In this document: positions 21,861-33,629 of the stretch, one piece after another
How positions within the stretch are numbered: the stretch's first letter is position 1
Layout of the letters: every line of letters starts with the position of its first letter
Assembly: GCF_030272615.1 (NCBI RefSeq)
Contig: NW_026729137.1
Location: forward strand, 1 to 64,000
Origin: Cryptomeria japonica
Lineage: Eukaryota > Streptophyta > Pinopsida > Cupressales > Cupressaceae
Direction: 5' to 3'
Length of the DNA stretch: 64,000 nucleotides
Program-made: the position numbers and the translations under genes
The notes under the pieces: generated by a model
What the model was told of the DNA's origin: nothing
The model's database searches: none
What the model saw: only the letters and a program-made list of their open reading frames with translations

Positions 21861-22945
21861 TGAATTAGATTTTTCACCTAGCTAGTTCACCTAATAGGTC
21901 GTATTCACATCTTAATTTTACTTAGGGTTACGGATATTTCTAGAATTATTAGTTAATGTATACTTACATATGATCTTATCTTTTCTCATTTACTTCTTGT
22001 TTCCTAGAACATTTACTCTACATTATGTTAATTGTGTCTCATGAAATAAGATTAAGAAACATGTCATGATCTTGTCTAGTCATATCTCTCAACCTGGCCC
22101 ATACAAGAAAGACATCACATGTACATTGTAAGTGAATTACTATAATCCATTTTTCTCATAATCAAGGAATATTTTTGTTCTTGTTGCTCTCTAGTCGTAG
22201 AGGCTTGAATCCATTGGCAACTCTAATAAAACCTACCTCTAATCGAAATCATTTCCTAATATGAATATAAATTTTTCAATTAATAACGGTGGTCCTAAAA
22301 TTATTTATTTAGTATACATGTATAATGCTATTGAGTTAAAATTATTCATATGCTCATATACAATTTCTTTATTAATATTGCATTTTTATTGATGTATATT
22401 AATGTAAGGGAATGATTTTTTTTTAATACGTAAGAGATGGTTTTTGTTGAAATAAAGATAAATACATCAATGCATACCCTTGCCACAAGGGTTGCTATAA
22501 AAAGATAGCTTAAAAAAGATGATCAACATAACCAACATAAACATGTTAAAAAACAACAATAAGATTGTTGTTATCTCATATAGCCCCTCCTTTAAGGAAT
22601 TTATAATTTAATCACTCATTCCCCTTTCTGTGACTGATCTGAGTAGCATCTGGTGGTTTCCAAAAGAAGATTTCTCCCCTTAACCTCTATCCATTCAGCC
22701 TCTAATAAGGGAGAAGCCAATGAATTTGCATCAACCTTTGCTAAGGGATTCTTCCCTTCCAAAATTACTGACCTTGCTTAAGCAAACTGAGCATCACCAC
22801 TAGGGCTGCCCTTAGTTATTGGTGGTCTTGAAGATTCTTCAATCAAATGTGAAATTGTTGAGGCCTCATCTCCCTTAAAGCTATTCCTAAGATCCGAAGA
22901 TGTTGTGCGTCCTTTGCCCCCAAGACACTATTCATTTCAGCCCTA
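21861..22945. other. AT-rich, no gene seen
   Basis: No recognisable gene or repeat, except that the last part (from about 22450) may belong to the minus-strand LINE ORF1 fragment that follows. Confidence 0.45.
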
Positions 22946-23800
22946 TTCTACAATTATATTTTATGTGAAGGAGTAGCCCAAGGAGAATTTGGGGTCGCTA
23001 GAATCTGGAATCTTGCAACTGTTGTCAGAGTTTTCTTATCACACCTCGACTTCACATTTGCCTCTAGCGAAGCAGAAGCCCTTGCTTCTCGAGGAGAGTT
23101 GAGTTCTTTCTTCATTGCTTTTGAAGGAGCTTCAACTAAATAATGATGTGGACGAACATCTGACCACAAGGATTGGTTCTCAATTTTTTAAAAGTTTCTA
23201 GAGCATTTGTTGGTCATGTGTCCAGTTTCGATGCATCTTTTGCATTGAAAGGGCAATCCTTTGTAGTCCAGAGTTTGTGTCCAACTATGACCAGCAATCT
23301 TGAAGGTAACGTTCACAGAAAGATCCCTTATGATATTTGTGTCGACAAGGATGTAGGCAAATGTTGTATGGGTGAAGTTAGAAGTGTCTGTATCAATAGC
23401 TAAAAACTGTCCCAGTGATCCACCAATCAATTCAAAGTAGTCTTCAAACTAGAATTGTAATAGGAGACTTGGAAGATGGACCCATAAAGGTTTCACCAAA
23501 AAAGATTTAGTGAGAGGATTGAAAGCTACATAGCATGGGTTGAGAAGCAGCAGACTTTGCCCCCAATAACATCTCTCGTAAAGAATGGCATCCCTGTCCT
23601 ATTTACAATCAAACACCACACTAAAAAAATCCTTATGCACAAGGATGTACCTCTACATCATCTCTGATCATAGGTTCCATGCAAATGTGATCCAATTGTG
23701 TATATCTGATAGTTTTGGCCAGAGATGGTTGAACTGTCCTATCAAACCATTCAAGATGTAAAACTTCTCTCCTTGAAGAACATCATTCTTGAGCTCCTAA
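22946..23800 (-). pseudogene. LINE ORF1 relic (DUF4283 and CCHC zinc knuckle)
   Basis: Read on the minus strand, the DUF4283 RNA-binding-type domain appears as FYILNGLIGQFNHLWPKLSD, HKDFFSVVFDCK, YVAFNPLTKSFLVKPLWVHL and IGGSLGQFLAIDTD. It is followed by FAYILVDTN and then the zinc knuckle CKRCIETGHMTNKC (C-x2-C-x4-H-x4-C). This is the usual ORF1 architecture of plant L1-type LINEs, where ORF1 binds element RNA. Several stops interrupt it. No ORF2 follows downstream on the minus strand, so it is an isolated fragment. Confidence 0.8.
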
Positions 23801-24189
23801 AAAAATCTAAAACTGCAGATCTTGGGGCCCTTTCGATGAGTGTTTTTGAGCATATTTTGATGGTACGCATCACCTCTTCTTTGGCAGAGCATCGCAGGCC
23901 GAGGAGCAATTCCCATTCTCCTGTGCCTTGCTAGCCACAACATACCTAGAAGAGGGACAAAAAGATCCCTTTCGTACCACATCATTTCCCTCTCGCCCAG
24001 AGCCCCCAGATGGGCACGGGGATAACGCTCAGACGAGATGTCTTGCAAGGATGTAGAGATGCATCGGCCTGGACAGAGTAGAAGTAAGATTTGGAGGGAA
24101 ATGTTAAATCAAATCAAGGTGGGTCATGGATTTTATGGCTGTCTATGGTTATATTTAGGTATCTTAATATACTAATTGAAATTTCAAGA
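23801..24189 (-). other. Probable 5' part of the LINE ORF1 fragment
   Basis: An 83-codon open frame on the minus strand (23797-24048) precedes the DUF4283 relic in the expected place and is GC-richer than the flanks. No domain is recognised, and the 5' end of the fragment is not defined. Confidence 0.4.
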
Positions 24190-24980
24190 GGATTGTACAT
24201 CATTAATTAAAATAAAATAAATTGTCAAAATTTATATAAAATCGTCATAATATTGTTTTTAATTTATAATAAGATATGTCTTCCTACTAGAAGGGTTTCT
24301 TCGAATAAATAATTGTCTTTAAAAATTTATTTGATCAATAAGGTTGGTTGACAAATTTAGACACATATAAGAAGAAAAATATTTAATTATGTAATATTTA
24401 TAGATCAAATATTAGTTATAATTTTATTTTTATATTACAAATAGTCAATATTTTAATTCTTAAGTTATAATTTCATCATTAATTTTTTTTAAAGAATTTC
24501 ATATTATACTATGGTTTTAAAAAATTATAAGACTACTTCTCTTCTTTCTTTTTTTAAATGTGCAATTTGTAGGTAGAATGAGATTACCGATTTCAATAAA
24601 TTTACATGATAAAGATCTATGCAAAATATATCTCTCACCTTCAAACAAAAAACAAAAGGTTTAAATATAATATTGTATTACATACCATACATGCAAAACT
24701 ACTAAATAATTATCTTGTTTTGTAAAAGATAATCTTAAAAATTGGTGTATATTTAAGTATATTACATACATATGTATCTATAGGAGTATTAATTTATGAA
24801 ACCATTAAGTGATATTACACACAAAATCTCATCACACGGGCTCAACCAAAACAATCCATTAGATTTTGCCAATTGTATTAAGGTGCACAATCTAAAAGTG
24901 ATGTAATGGAATCACTATATAAAAAAAAAGAACAAAGATTTCACAATCCAAATCAAACCCTATCTCTAATTAAAAAATAG
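24190..24980 (+). repeat. AT-rich dispersed repeat, copy 2
   Basis: Contains in one continuous block both parts that in copy 1 are separated by 1.9 kb: GTCAAAATTTATATAAAAT, AGAAAAATATTTAATTATG and AGGTTTAAATATAATATTGT on the left, then TTATGAAACCATTAAGTGAT, TGCACAATCTAAAAGTGATG and GATTTCACAATCC on the right. Confidence 0.65.
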
Positions 24981-26280
24981 TATACCTAATATGCATTTAA
25001 AAAATGCCAGCACCCATCACAAAATCCACCTCCATAGGCATTACAAAAGAGAACACAGAGGAAGAAGTTTCCTTCAAAATACCAAAACAAAGAAAAAAAC
25101 ACACTACCAACCAACTTTGAAAAGTCACAAATGTGGAGACCAAAAGAATTAAAGCATCAAAACTACCAAAGGAATCCAAATAGACTCTTAGAAATATCCA
25201 AACAAGAACACCTCTTGCAAAGGAAGATGTACAATCGGAACAAACACCATAGATAAAAAAAGAAATGTAGACATCACACCACAAAGCAAGCCCAATAGAT
25301 ATCTAAAAGAAGGCATGAGCATCCTTGGAAGAAAAACCATTAGATAGCTCAAGGGTCAAAACCTTAGCACCCAAAAATTAAATGGCAATAGAAGAAAAAC
25401 TAACAACCCAAACAATCACAAGGAAGAAGCCCTCCACACCAATCAAAAAAGCAAAGATGCTAGCAAAGTGAGATTTAGAGAATGAAGCCATAAAACCCAA
25501 AAAGAGAGATCCACAAACCAATGTGAAGTAGATCCACACCACACTTGGATGAAGCACCAACAAGTCACAAGTAGCCTGAACAAATGATCCCATCACCAAA
25601 ACAAGGGGGGAGATAACTACAAAAAAAAGAAAATGACATAGAGACCACATAGGGGACCTATAAACATGCACCATACACCAAAGTGGAAAAAAAACACCAC
25701 ACCCATGAAAACTATAAACAAAATTATAGTCATGAATGTAGAGAAGGCTCCAAGATTAGATTCATCAAGGACTAAGCAATCCCCTTAACAAGCACTAAAT
25801 TTGGGATCTCCATATGAGAAGCACAACTTAGATAGGCACACTATAGAGACTCAAAAAAAGAGTATCAACTCTATATGCCAAATACCTTTCAAGAAAATCA
25901 CAAGAAAAATAATCCTAAGCTATGTATCATGATATTTCTAGTAGAAACAACCTCCACACTAGCTCTAGTTGCAACACAAAGGGACAAAACACTAGCCACA
26001 ACCCCAAACAAGCCCAAACAAAAAATGTGATATGAGCAAGACCCAAGAAGAATAGAGAAGAGACCTTCTAACACCATGAGGAACATCAAAAAGAGAAAGT
26101 AGAGGAAGGAAATAGACCACCACCAACCTGAAGGAGTGTCTAAAACATAAATAGAAATCTCAACCTCCATAAACCACAAGAGGAAGAATAGGGGACACAA
26201 CCCCACCTCCAACCAAGTAAAACCAAATAAAGTTGCTCCACACAAGAGGGAAAGGGCACTACAAAGCTAGAAATAGTCCA
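24981..26280 (-). other. A/C-rich (minus T/G-rich) segment, no domain recognised
   Basis: The minus strand carries hydrophobic Phe/Val/Leu-rich open frames (24997-25284, 25378-25674, 25898-26245) that follow from its T/G bias. It resembles the 19.66-21.58 kb segment in composition, in reverse orientation. I cannot show a shared sequence. Confidence 0.35.
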
Positions 26281-26859
26281 ACTCAAAAGGAACAAACCCA
26301 TCACCATCTAGGTATGTGGCTTCATTTGCCTTTCCTACAACCTTTGAAAGCATAGCAAAGCCTCCTTCTCTATTGATCTCCATCTCTCACATATTTTTAT
26401 TAACTTGTTTGTGTTGTTTTGTTATTGTAGTAGAGTATCAAATATTTTTGGCACTATTCGTATGACTCTATTTTTGTAAAAAACAACTTGTGGAATAGTT
26501 TTCAGCAAAGTGTGTGTTATTAGTTGCATTTCATCCCCACTCACCTCACTACCTGCAGCTCTTCTACATATAAGCATGAAATATTTCATAATATTACATC
26601 CCTTAATTGAAAATTGGAATAAATAATATATTATTATTAATCATTAAATCTAATTCACTATTTACCCTAGTTTTATCCTATAAGGGAGTATGCACAACAA
26701 TCCCTTGAAAAAAATTTAAATTCTAAGTGTTATTACAATAAAGGAAAGAAAGGAAAAAAATATTTCAATGATAACATTGAATTTGATTTATCCCTCTCAC
26801 ATGGCAAGGATGGAAAATATTTTTTTGATAGCTATGATATTAAATAAATGTCTTTATTC
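26281..26859. other. AT-rich, no gene seen
   Basis: No coding or repeat structure recognised. Confidence 0.45.
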
Positions 26860-27510
26860 TAGAATGATCTGCTAAAAGCATTCTATGTTTCATCTTGTTG
26901 GGGCCAGAGAGCTTTTTACTTATGGTTTCTAAGTATGAGAGAGATGATATCATGGGTGGAAAACATTTAAGAGTGGAAACCATGACATATGATTCCCTAA
27001 AGAAGAACGCCAAAGTTTGGGAGATCTTGAAAGAGGAGGCAGTACTCTTTTTTTCAAAAGTATGAAAGGAAAAGATGAAGAACTCTAAGCATAGTATATG
27101 TATAGCTAGAGGAATGACAAAATTAATGAGGGTATAAGTAAGATAGAAGTGTCAGAGGAATTGATAGCTAAAGTGGCTAGCTTAAAAAGTCAAGGTAAAA
27201 GGGTCCCATAATTAAGCTAGAAGTAGGTGTATGAGGATTACATTGTAATGTTTTGGAAGAAGGAAAAATGTTCAAATGTCACCAAAATGGGTTCGGTAGA
27301 GAGAACCTGCTCCTACCATGGGGTATTTTCAATTATCACCTCATTAACTATTTTGTGCTTGAGGGTCATTTTGCTTCTACTTACAAGTACAATTTTCTTC
27401 TCCTTAACCACCCAAGACATCAAAATCTTGTTAGTTTCCTTTCTATTTATTATCTTCAATGGATAAGTTCGATTCAGATGGAGTTTATCCTCCATTACAC
27501 CAAGACCTAA
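26860..27510 (+). pseudogene. Coding-looking relic of unknown family
   Basis: Scattered frames look protein-derived: VETMTYDSLKKNAKVWEIL near 26980-27030, and the 85-codon frame 27253-27510 with YKYNFLLLNHPRHQNLVSFL. Stops and shifts separate them. The LLLNHxRH pattern resembles proteins seen in plant retroelements, but I cannot name the family. Treated as a transposon-derived relic. Confidence 0.3.
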
Positions 27511-28462
27511 ATCTTGCTAAAAAGTAGATTTATCCTGACAGATTAGTCTATTAAAACAAAATGCTCAAGCCATTTACAAGAACTATAAAACTTTGAAATG
27601 GATAATGCTCCATCAAGAGAAAGACCAAAATCATATTTTGTAGAACACCAAGGGAACAAATTTTCAAGAGCACTTATTTGAGGAGCCATCATCTAGAGCC
27701 ACTAAACCATCGAGAACATAAAAAATTGTTGTTTTGATAAAATTTGAGGCCGTCAAAAGAAACACTAGATAATAATAAATAAATAATACAAAAAATATTA
27801 CAAAAGAAAGAAATCCCTGCAACAATAACATAATATAATCCAAAATAATGACACATAAAACAAGTAAAATTAAAAACTCTAAGAAAAATCTTATATCATT
27901 GCTTTCCTTTCATTAAATGTATAATATTGAAAAATAGTACAAATTAACCTATCTAAATTAGTATAAAGCTACTACTCAACTAAATTATAGGAAAAACTAC
28001 CTGGTAAGATATTAAAAGAAATTAATAATAACAATAAATCCACACTAATTGAATAAATCTCTCCTCTAATAACTATTTTTTCGAATCATTTCCATTCCTT
28101 AATCATAACAATCTCAAACCTCCTCTTGACTTTCTTAGCATTTTTTTAATGCTGAGGAGAGCATACAAATCCCTGGTTATCACCTGCCCCATCCCCCCAA
28201 ACAGTCCTTCAAATAACCATGGAACACGAGATTTATACATGTCCCTCAAATTTCTTATTCAATATCTCGCCCATGGAAATTATTTGAAAGCCAAAAAAAA
28301 AAGTGATAATCGTAACCAAACTAATTCATTCTATAGTTTTCAATGTCTAGTATCTAACAAGCTAACAATTGGATACTTTGTTGAGCTTCTTGTGTTTTTA
28401 CTTTCAGGTGGTCCATCCCTACAGGAAAACTCAGGCCATCACTTAATAAAGTCTGTTTTAGA
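27511..28462. other. AT-rich, no gene seen
   Basis: No gene recognised. A 122-codon open frame (28149-28517) overlaps the LINE insertion junction and has no domain. This is the DNA into which the minus-strand LINE inserted. Confidence 0.5.
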
Positions 28463-28471
28463 GTCCACATT
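28463..28471. repeat. LINE target-site duplication, left copy
   Basis: GTCCACATT directly before the poly-T run; the same nine bases occur at 40308-40316. With one mismatch the match extends two or three bases leftward (AGAGTCCACATT versus AGGGTCCACATT). Confidence 0.7.
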
Positions 28472-28479
28472 TTTTTTTT

Positions 28480-28997
28480 CAATAAAAGTGGATTATTCCA
28501 CTAAACTTTTTTATTAATATTTTTTACTTTTTACACAGGATTCAAAGAGCATACCAGAGGAAAGAACCCTGGGAAGAAAACCTCTGGTCACAACTCATAA
28601 AATAAGCCTATAGTAGCTAACGGATCAATTTATACACCCCACCCAAAACCACATACAAAATGCAGTCACAACACATATAATATCAGTTTTGCATAGAGCC
28701 CATATGACAATTTGCCAAAAAAACCCATCCGATAATTTTCAAATGTAGACTCCATAACTATTATCAATGGAAGAAGACAAAATTTTCCAAAGCCATGTGC
28801 CAAATCCCATGAGCCAAAAACCTTCCTGCCAAAAAAGAAAGTATCAAAAAAACTTTGGAAAAACATTATTATATCAAATACCATGACCTCGAACACTTCT
28901 CCAGACAACGAACATGAATACTTGAAATGAAAGGGGAAAGTGTGAATAATTATCATCATAAAATTTTACATCGACGTTACTCAAGAAAATCATATGA
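28480..28997 (-). other. LINE 3' untranslated region
   Basis: This stretch of about 520 bp lies between the RNase H stop and the A tail and contains no recognisable domain. Confidence 0.7.
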
Positions 28998-30625
28998 CTA
29001 TTGTTGCAAACCTTCCCATACCCTAGAAGGAAATTCCTCAAAATCCACCTCTCGCTGATTAGCATTGCTATCAGTGGCTAAATTTTCCAAATAATCTACA
29101 ATCTTATTAACTTCTCTGTAACAATGAGATACCAAGAAAGATTCAAACAATTCTAATTTTTGTAAAATGGGATCAAGTATATACTGCAAATTCCAACAAT
29201 TCGATTTCTTTTTCATAACACATTGAATAATCACCATAGAATCACCATCAATTATTAAGTCCTTAATTCCCAAAGAGATTGCCATATCCAATCCAAAAGA
29301 CAAAGCATGAAATTCTGCATAATTGTTAGTTTTAAAACCAATAGCATGACACTTAGCTCAAATAAAATTTGCATTGTGATCATAAATTACCATGCCTACC
29401 CCAGCCGGCCCAGGGTTACCATGAGAGGCCCCATCAAAATTCAATTTACAGTGCCCCTGCAGAGGAGGTTTCCATCTAGCAGAGCATCTCTTACCTATTG
29501 CATCATTTTTTAAAAAGATTGAACCATGAGAGGGTAAAACTGACCGCAACTTCCAAACTCTAGTAACTCTACTATCCCAGTGCGAAAAAGAAGTAAGATT
29601 TTCCAAATTCTTATAAATAAATGACAAAGCAACCTCAGAGATTGAAGACTCAATTTTTAATAGAACCTCAGACACAAGAGACCTTATTTTTTTAAATATC
29701 ATGTTGTTTCTCTCTAGCCAAACATTCCAAATCACAATAGATGGAGATATGATCCAAAGGCATGCATAAAAAGATGAGGCAAGCATAAAGGGCCAAGATC
29801 TAAAATGGGAAATGAGATCCTTACCAATAACAAAGGATACGTTTAACTTCTCAAACAACCACTGCCAACATTCATAAGCATAATCACAATGTAGGAATAG
29901 GTGTGAAGAAGATTCAAAATTTTTGTTACAGAAGACACAAGGGAAAACAATAGTAATACCAAGCCTATCTAGTCTCATACTTGTAAGGACTCTATCCTGA
30001 ACTGCCAACCAAGCAAAGGCTCCAGCTTTGGGAAGACAATCTGAATGCCAAAACAACTTATAAGGCCAAGAAGATAAATCTTTAGCAACCATAAGAGAGT
30101 TGTAACCATCTTTAATAGTGTACTTACCAGAAATATTCTTTGTCCAAATAAGTTCATCCTCAGAATCAGAAAGAAATACAATTCTATCCCCCAAAATATT
30201 TTCAAAATCTAATTTCATGCTTTGATCAACATCTAAGAAATCGATCAACTTCCATCTAGCTAACTTAAGGAGTCCACTAGTCACAATTTCAAAATAATCT
30301 ACTACAAAAACACCGCAAACGGAGGAAAGAACAGTGATCAGCGGAGACCAATCCCTAATATTCACCAAAGGTGTGTGTCCATTCCATACTTCATCCCAGA
30401 ATCTAACCTTTCTACCATTATGAACAATCCATGAGAGATGAGGCAAAATAACTGATCTACATTTACAAAGGAAAATCCAAATAGCAGAACCTGAAGGCAA
30501 ATTTGAGACTTTAAAAATGTACTCTCTTGGTCCATTATTTAAATATTTCGCAAACATAATCTGTGCCCATAAGGAGCTAGGCTTGTCATATAATTTCCAA
30601 ACCAACTTAGCACCTAAGGTTAAAT
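28998..30625 (-). pseudogene. LINE ORF2: zinc-binding and RNase H domains
   Basis: After the RT, ORF2 continues through a linker (GSAIWIFLCKCRSVILPHLSW and YTIKDGY) and the zf-RVT domain (KAGAFAWLAVQDR, then CVFCNKNFESSSHLFLHC with its C-x2-C-x7-H-x4-C ligands). It ends in RNase H: LNFDGASHGNPGPAG, NNYAEFHALSFGL, LIIDGDSM and YREVNKIVDYLENL, so the D-E-D-D set is present. A TGA at 29358-29360 cuts RNase H and the true end is the stop at 28998. A TAG near 30628-30630 also precedes the open part. RNase H removes element RNA after first-strand synthesis. Confidence 0.9.
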
Positions 30626-32107
30626 TCTAATTCTCTAGACTCCGAATTCCTGTTCCCCCAAGTTCCTTAGGCAAACATACCTTATCCCATGCAACTAAAG
30701 GGAGTTTCTTCTTGCCATCTTTATTATTGTTCCAAAGAAAATCTCTAAGAGTATCCTGTAAACTAACAATGGCTGCTTTGGAGACTTCAAAACAAACATG
30801 AGATATATGGGAACAACATTCAAAACAGACTTGATGAGAACAATTTTACCCACCAGAGTTAACCATCTATGATTCCATGAGAGAATTATTTTAGAATTGA
30901 CTGATATAATCTTATCCCAAAAACCAATCTTATCCTGTTTAACAAAGAAAGGAATCCCAAGGTAAGTACATGGAAGATTTCCAGTCTCAAATCCCCAAAA
31001 GGATTTCAACCTATGTTGAACCAGTTGTGATGTATTAAGGAAAAAAATCTTTGATTTATCACCATTCACTTTCTGACCAGAAAACGATGCATAATTTTGT
31101 ATTATTCCTTTAATCACTTTTTCCTCAACTAACGAAGCATGTCCAAATAATAGAGTATCATCTACAAAGAGACAATGAGAAATACTTTAGGGAATATTCT
31201 GAATCCTTATACCTTTCCAAAGCCCCCCCACTTTAGCAGCCCTAATAGCCCAACTAAAGGTTTCAACTAGGAGAATAAACAAAAAGGGAGAAAGGGGATC
31301 TCCTTGTCTCAAACCCCTAGAGGAAGTGAAAAAACCACAAGGAGAACCATTAATTAAAACCGAGAATCTTGCAGAAGAAATACATGCATGAATCCATTTG
31401 ACCCAGGCCTTGGAAAAACCTAACTTCTCAAGAAATACACATAAAGCCCCCCACTCTACTCTATCATAAGCCTTCATCATGTCTAGTTTAAGTATCATGG
31501 TCGGGGTTCTTTGGGTGGAAATAGAATTTAGCACCTCATGTGCTACAATTGCACCCTCTGTCATCTCCCTTCCGAGAACAAAACCACCTTGTTCCAATGA
31601 AATGATCCTAGGTAGAATTTTTGCCAACCTAAGGGAAATTGCCTTCGTAAATATCTTATACAAAGTGTTACATAAAGCAATGGGGCGGAAGTCAGAAAAA
31701 TTCTTAGTACCCTCTTTTTTAGGAATAATTGCAATCATTATAGTATTAAGTTCTTTTAAAATGGACCTATTTCTCCTAGATTCCTCGAGAGCCAATAAAA
31801 CATCATTTCCCACAAAATTCCAACATTTCTGAAAAAATAAAGGAGTAAAACCATCTGATCCCAGGGCTTTATCTGGATTCATGGCAATGACAACACTCTT
31901 AACTTCTTCTAAGGAAAAGGGAGGCATCAACATCTTATTGTCTTCCAAAGATACTAAAGGAGGAATATTAGATATAATATCATTGCTGAGATTTCCATTT
32001 TCCGAAGATAATAATGACTTAAAAAACCTAACTGCCTTTGAAGCAATGTCCACTGGTTCTGTCAATAAATTCCCATTCTGACACTAAATACAAGATATCC
32101 TATTCTT
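30626..32107 (-). pseudogene. LINE ORF2: reverse transcriptase domain
   Basis: RT blocks in order are MNPDKALGSDGFTPLFFQKC, PKKEGTKNFSDFRPIALCNT, DMMKAYDRVEWGAL, SRGLRQGDPLSPFLF and LFVDDTLLF with catalytic DD, then LPCTYLGIPF. Stops are TAG in RISCI-stop-CQNGN (about 32085) and TAA at 31187-31189. A one-base frameshift near 30780 (in FVLKSPK/AAIVSLQ) moves the frame. The N-terminal end stops abruptly at 32107, where the TIR element is inserted; the missing residues continue at 37128 in the same frame. Confidence 0.92.
32103..32107. repeat. 5-bp target duplication of the TIR element, left
   Basis: TTCTT precedes the left inverted repeat, and TTCTT (37123-37127) follows the right one. Counting it once restores the LINE frame across the junction (codons for R-C-K-N-R). 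Confidence 0.8.
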
Positions 32108-32156
32108 GGGTAAGTGCACAGAGATGGTGGTCAAAAAGGGGGGTATAAGTGGACAC
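32108..32156 (+). repeat. Left terminal inverted repeat
   Basis: GGGTAAGTGCACAGAGATGG then GGTCAAAAAG and GTGGACAC. The first 24 bases after the initial G match the right end with one mismatch. Confidence 0.88.
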
Positions 32157-32976
32157 TTTTTTTCTAAAATAAGGTGAACCTGAACTTGGAGGAAAATTTT
32201 GAAAGTCATCCACTCAAGATATGAAGATAATCAAAGAACAAATATTGTAGTACTCTAAATCTAGTTTCTAAACTACTAAACTTTTTCAAAATTTGATAAG
32301 ATTAAGGGGGTCCAATCCTTCACGCATGAAAAACAGACCCTAATTTTTTCAGAAAAATATAACATAGTGTCTGACGTGCTCATCAAAAAAGTCATAATTA
32401 GATTTATTATTTTGGATAATCCTTCAGTAGGAAGATAGTTAAGAGTGAGCACTAGAAGATGTGTACTTTTTTGTAATTTTTTGTTGAGCATTTTTTTTTT
32501 AATGATTTTTCCAATTGAGCACATCCTGAAAATTAGGTACCTGTTCATGCGCGAAGCATAAGTTGCACTAAAAAAATCAAAAATACAATACTTTTTTTTA
32601 AATTGTAAAGAATCAAGTGCACTACAATAATATATAATTTTTTTAAAATTTGGATAAGTATATCAAAAGTTATTAAACAAATGGTACACATATGTCTGTG
32701 AGAACTATGGAGACACTGGTAAAAGAAATTCAATAATAATATGTTATTGTTGTTCAAATTTAAAAAAAATTATATGGTTAGAAAGCTCAAAAGATGAGTG
32801 AAAATATGGTGGCAATTTTAGAAATACGCACTTGATGAAGTTTTAAACCTGATGATGACAAAGTCGAGAAACCAAGTTCATAAAATAAAACACGTCAAAA
32901 AGGAGGGAAATGGAGGGAAATCTAACTTCCAAACCGTAGCTTTGTCAACCAGGCCTATTTCTAAGCCTAAACAGTC
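32157..32976. other. Left interior of TIR element, no gene
   Basis: AT-rich sequence with homopolymer runs and no coding domain; the open frames (32276-32548, 32545-32757) are unremarkable. Confidence 0.5.
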
Positions 32977-33138
32977 AAAAGCGCGTACGGGGTACCTATG
33001 GTATAAAAAGCACGTATGGGGTACTTATGGTGTAAGAAGTGTGTACGGTCTATGTTAACTATAAAAAGCGCGTACGCGCTATTTATAGTATAAAAAGTGC
33101 GTACACGCTATTTTAACTATAAAAAGCACGTACGCGCT
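32977..33138. repeat. Left subterminal array: six 29-bp palindromic units
   Basis: AAAAGCGCGTACGCGCT-type palindromes start at 32977, 33006, 33035, 33064, 33093 and 33122, exactly 29 bases apart. The inner units are nearest to perfect. Most differences are C-to-T or G-to-A at CpG positions. Confidence 0.93.
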
Positions 33139-33164
33139 TTTAATGTTTAAATTTTGGGAGTGTG

Positions 33165-33348
33165 TATAGTATGATATTGTATATATAATATGTGTATATA
33201 TAATATATAATTTATATATAATATAAAAATATATAATATATAATATTTATATATATGTATATAATAATATATAATATTTATATATATATATGTATATAAT
33301 AATATATAATATATTAAGTATATATATACACACATATGTGTGTATCTA
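33165..33348. repeat. (TA)n-rich microsatellite
   Basis: TATATAATATATAAT-type repeats ending in ACACACATATGTGTG. Confidence 0.92.
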
Positions 33349-33393
33349 TGTGTATTGTCTCCCTCTCTCCACCTCTCAAGCATGTACAATGTG

Positions 33394-33462
<69 letters not shown>
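33394..33462. repeat. (CT)n microsatellite
   Basis: An almost uninterrupted CT run of about 68 bases; Ser-Leu and Arg-Glu open frames here are artefacts. Confidence 0.97.
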
Positions 33463-33463
<1 letters not shown>

Positions 33464-33629
33464 TCTCCCTCCAATATATCTTCTTTTTGTTTGCATATAT
33501 AAGGTGATAAGAAGATTGACAAGGTGGTAGGTTTTCTTTTTTTTTTAAAGAAGATAGGATATAAAGTAGAACGATTGAAGAAAATGAACGTATTGGTTTC
33601 TTTGAATTGTGCAGATGTATTGGTTGGAT

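Noticed and set aside
28149-28517. 122-codon plus-strand open frame
   Set aside because: It runs across the LINE insertion junction and its poly-T tail and has no motif, so it cannot be an ancestral gene.
31479-32081. Plus-strand frames inside the LINE RT
   Set aside because: Shadows of the minus-strand ORF2.
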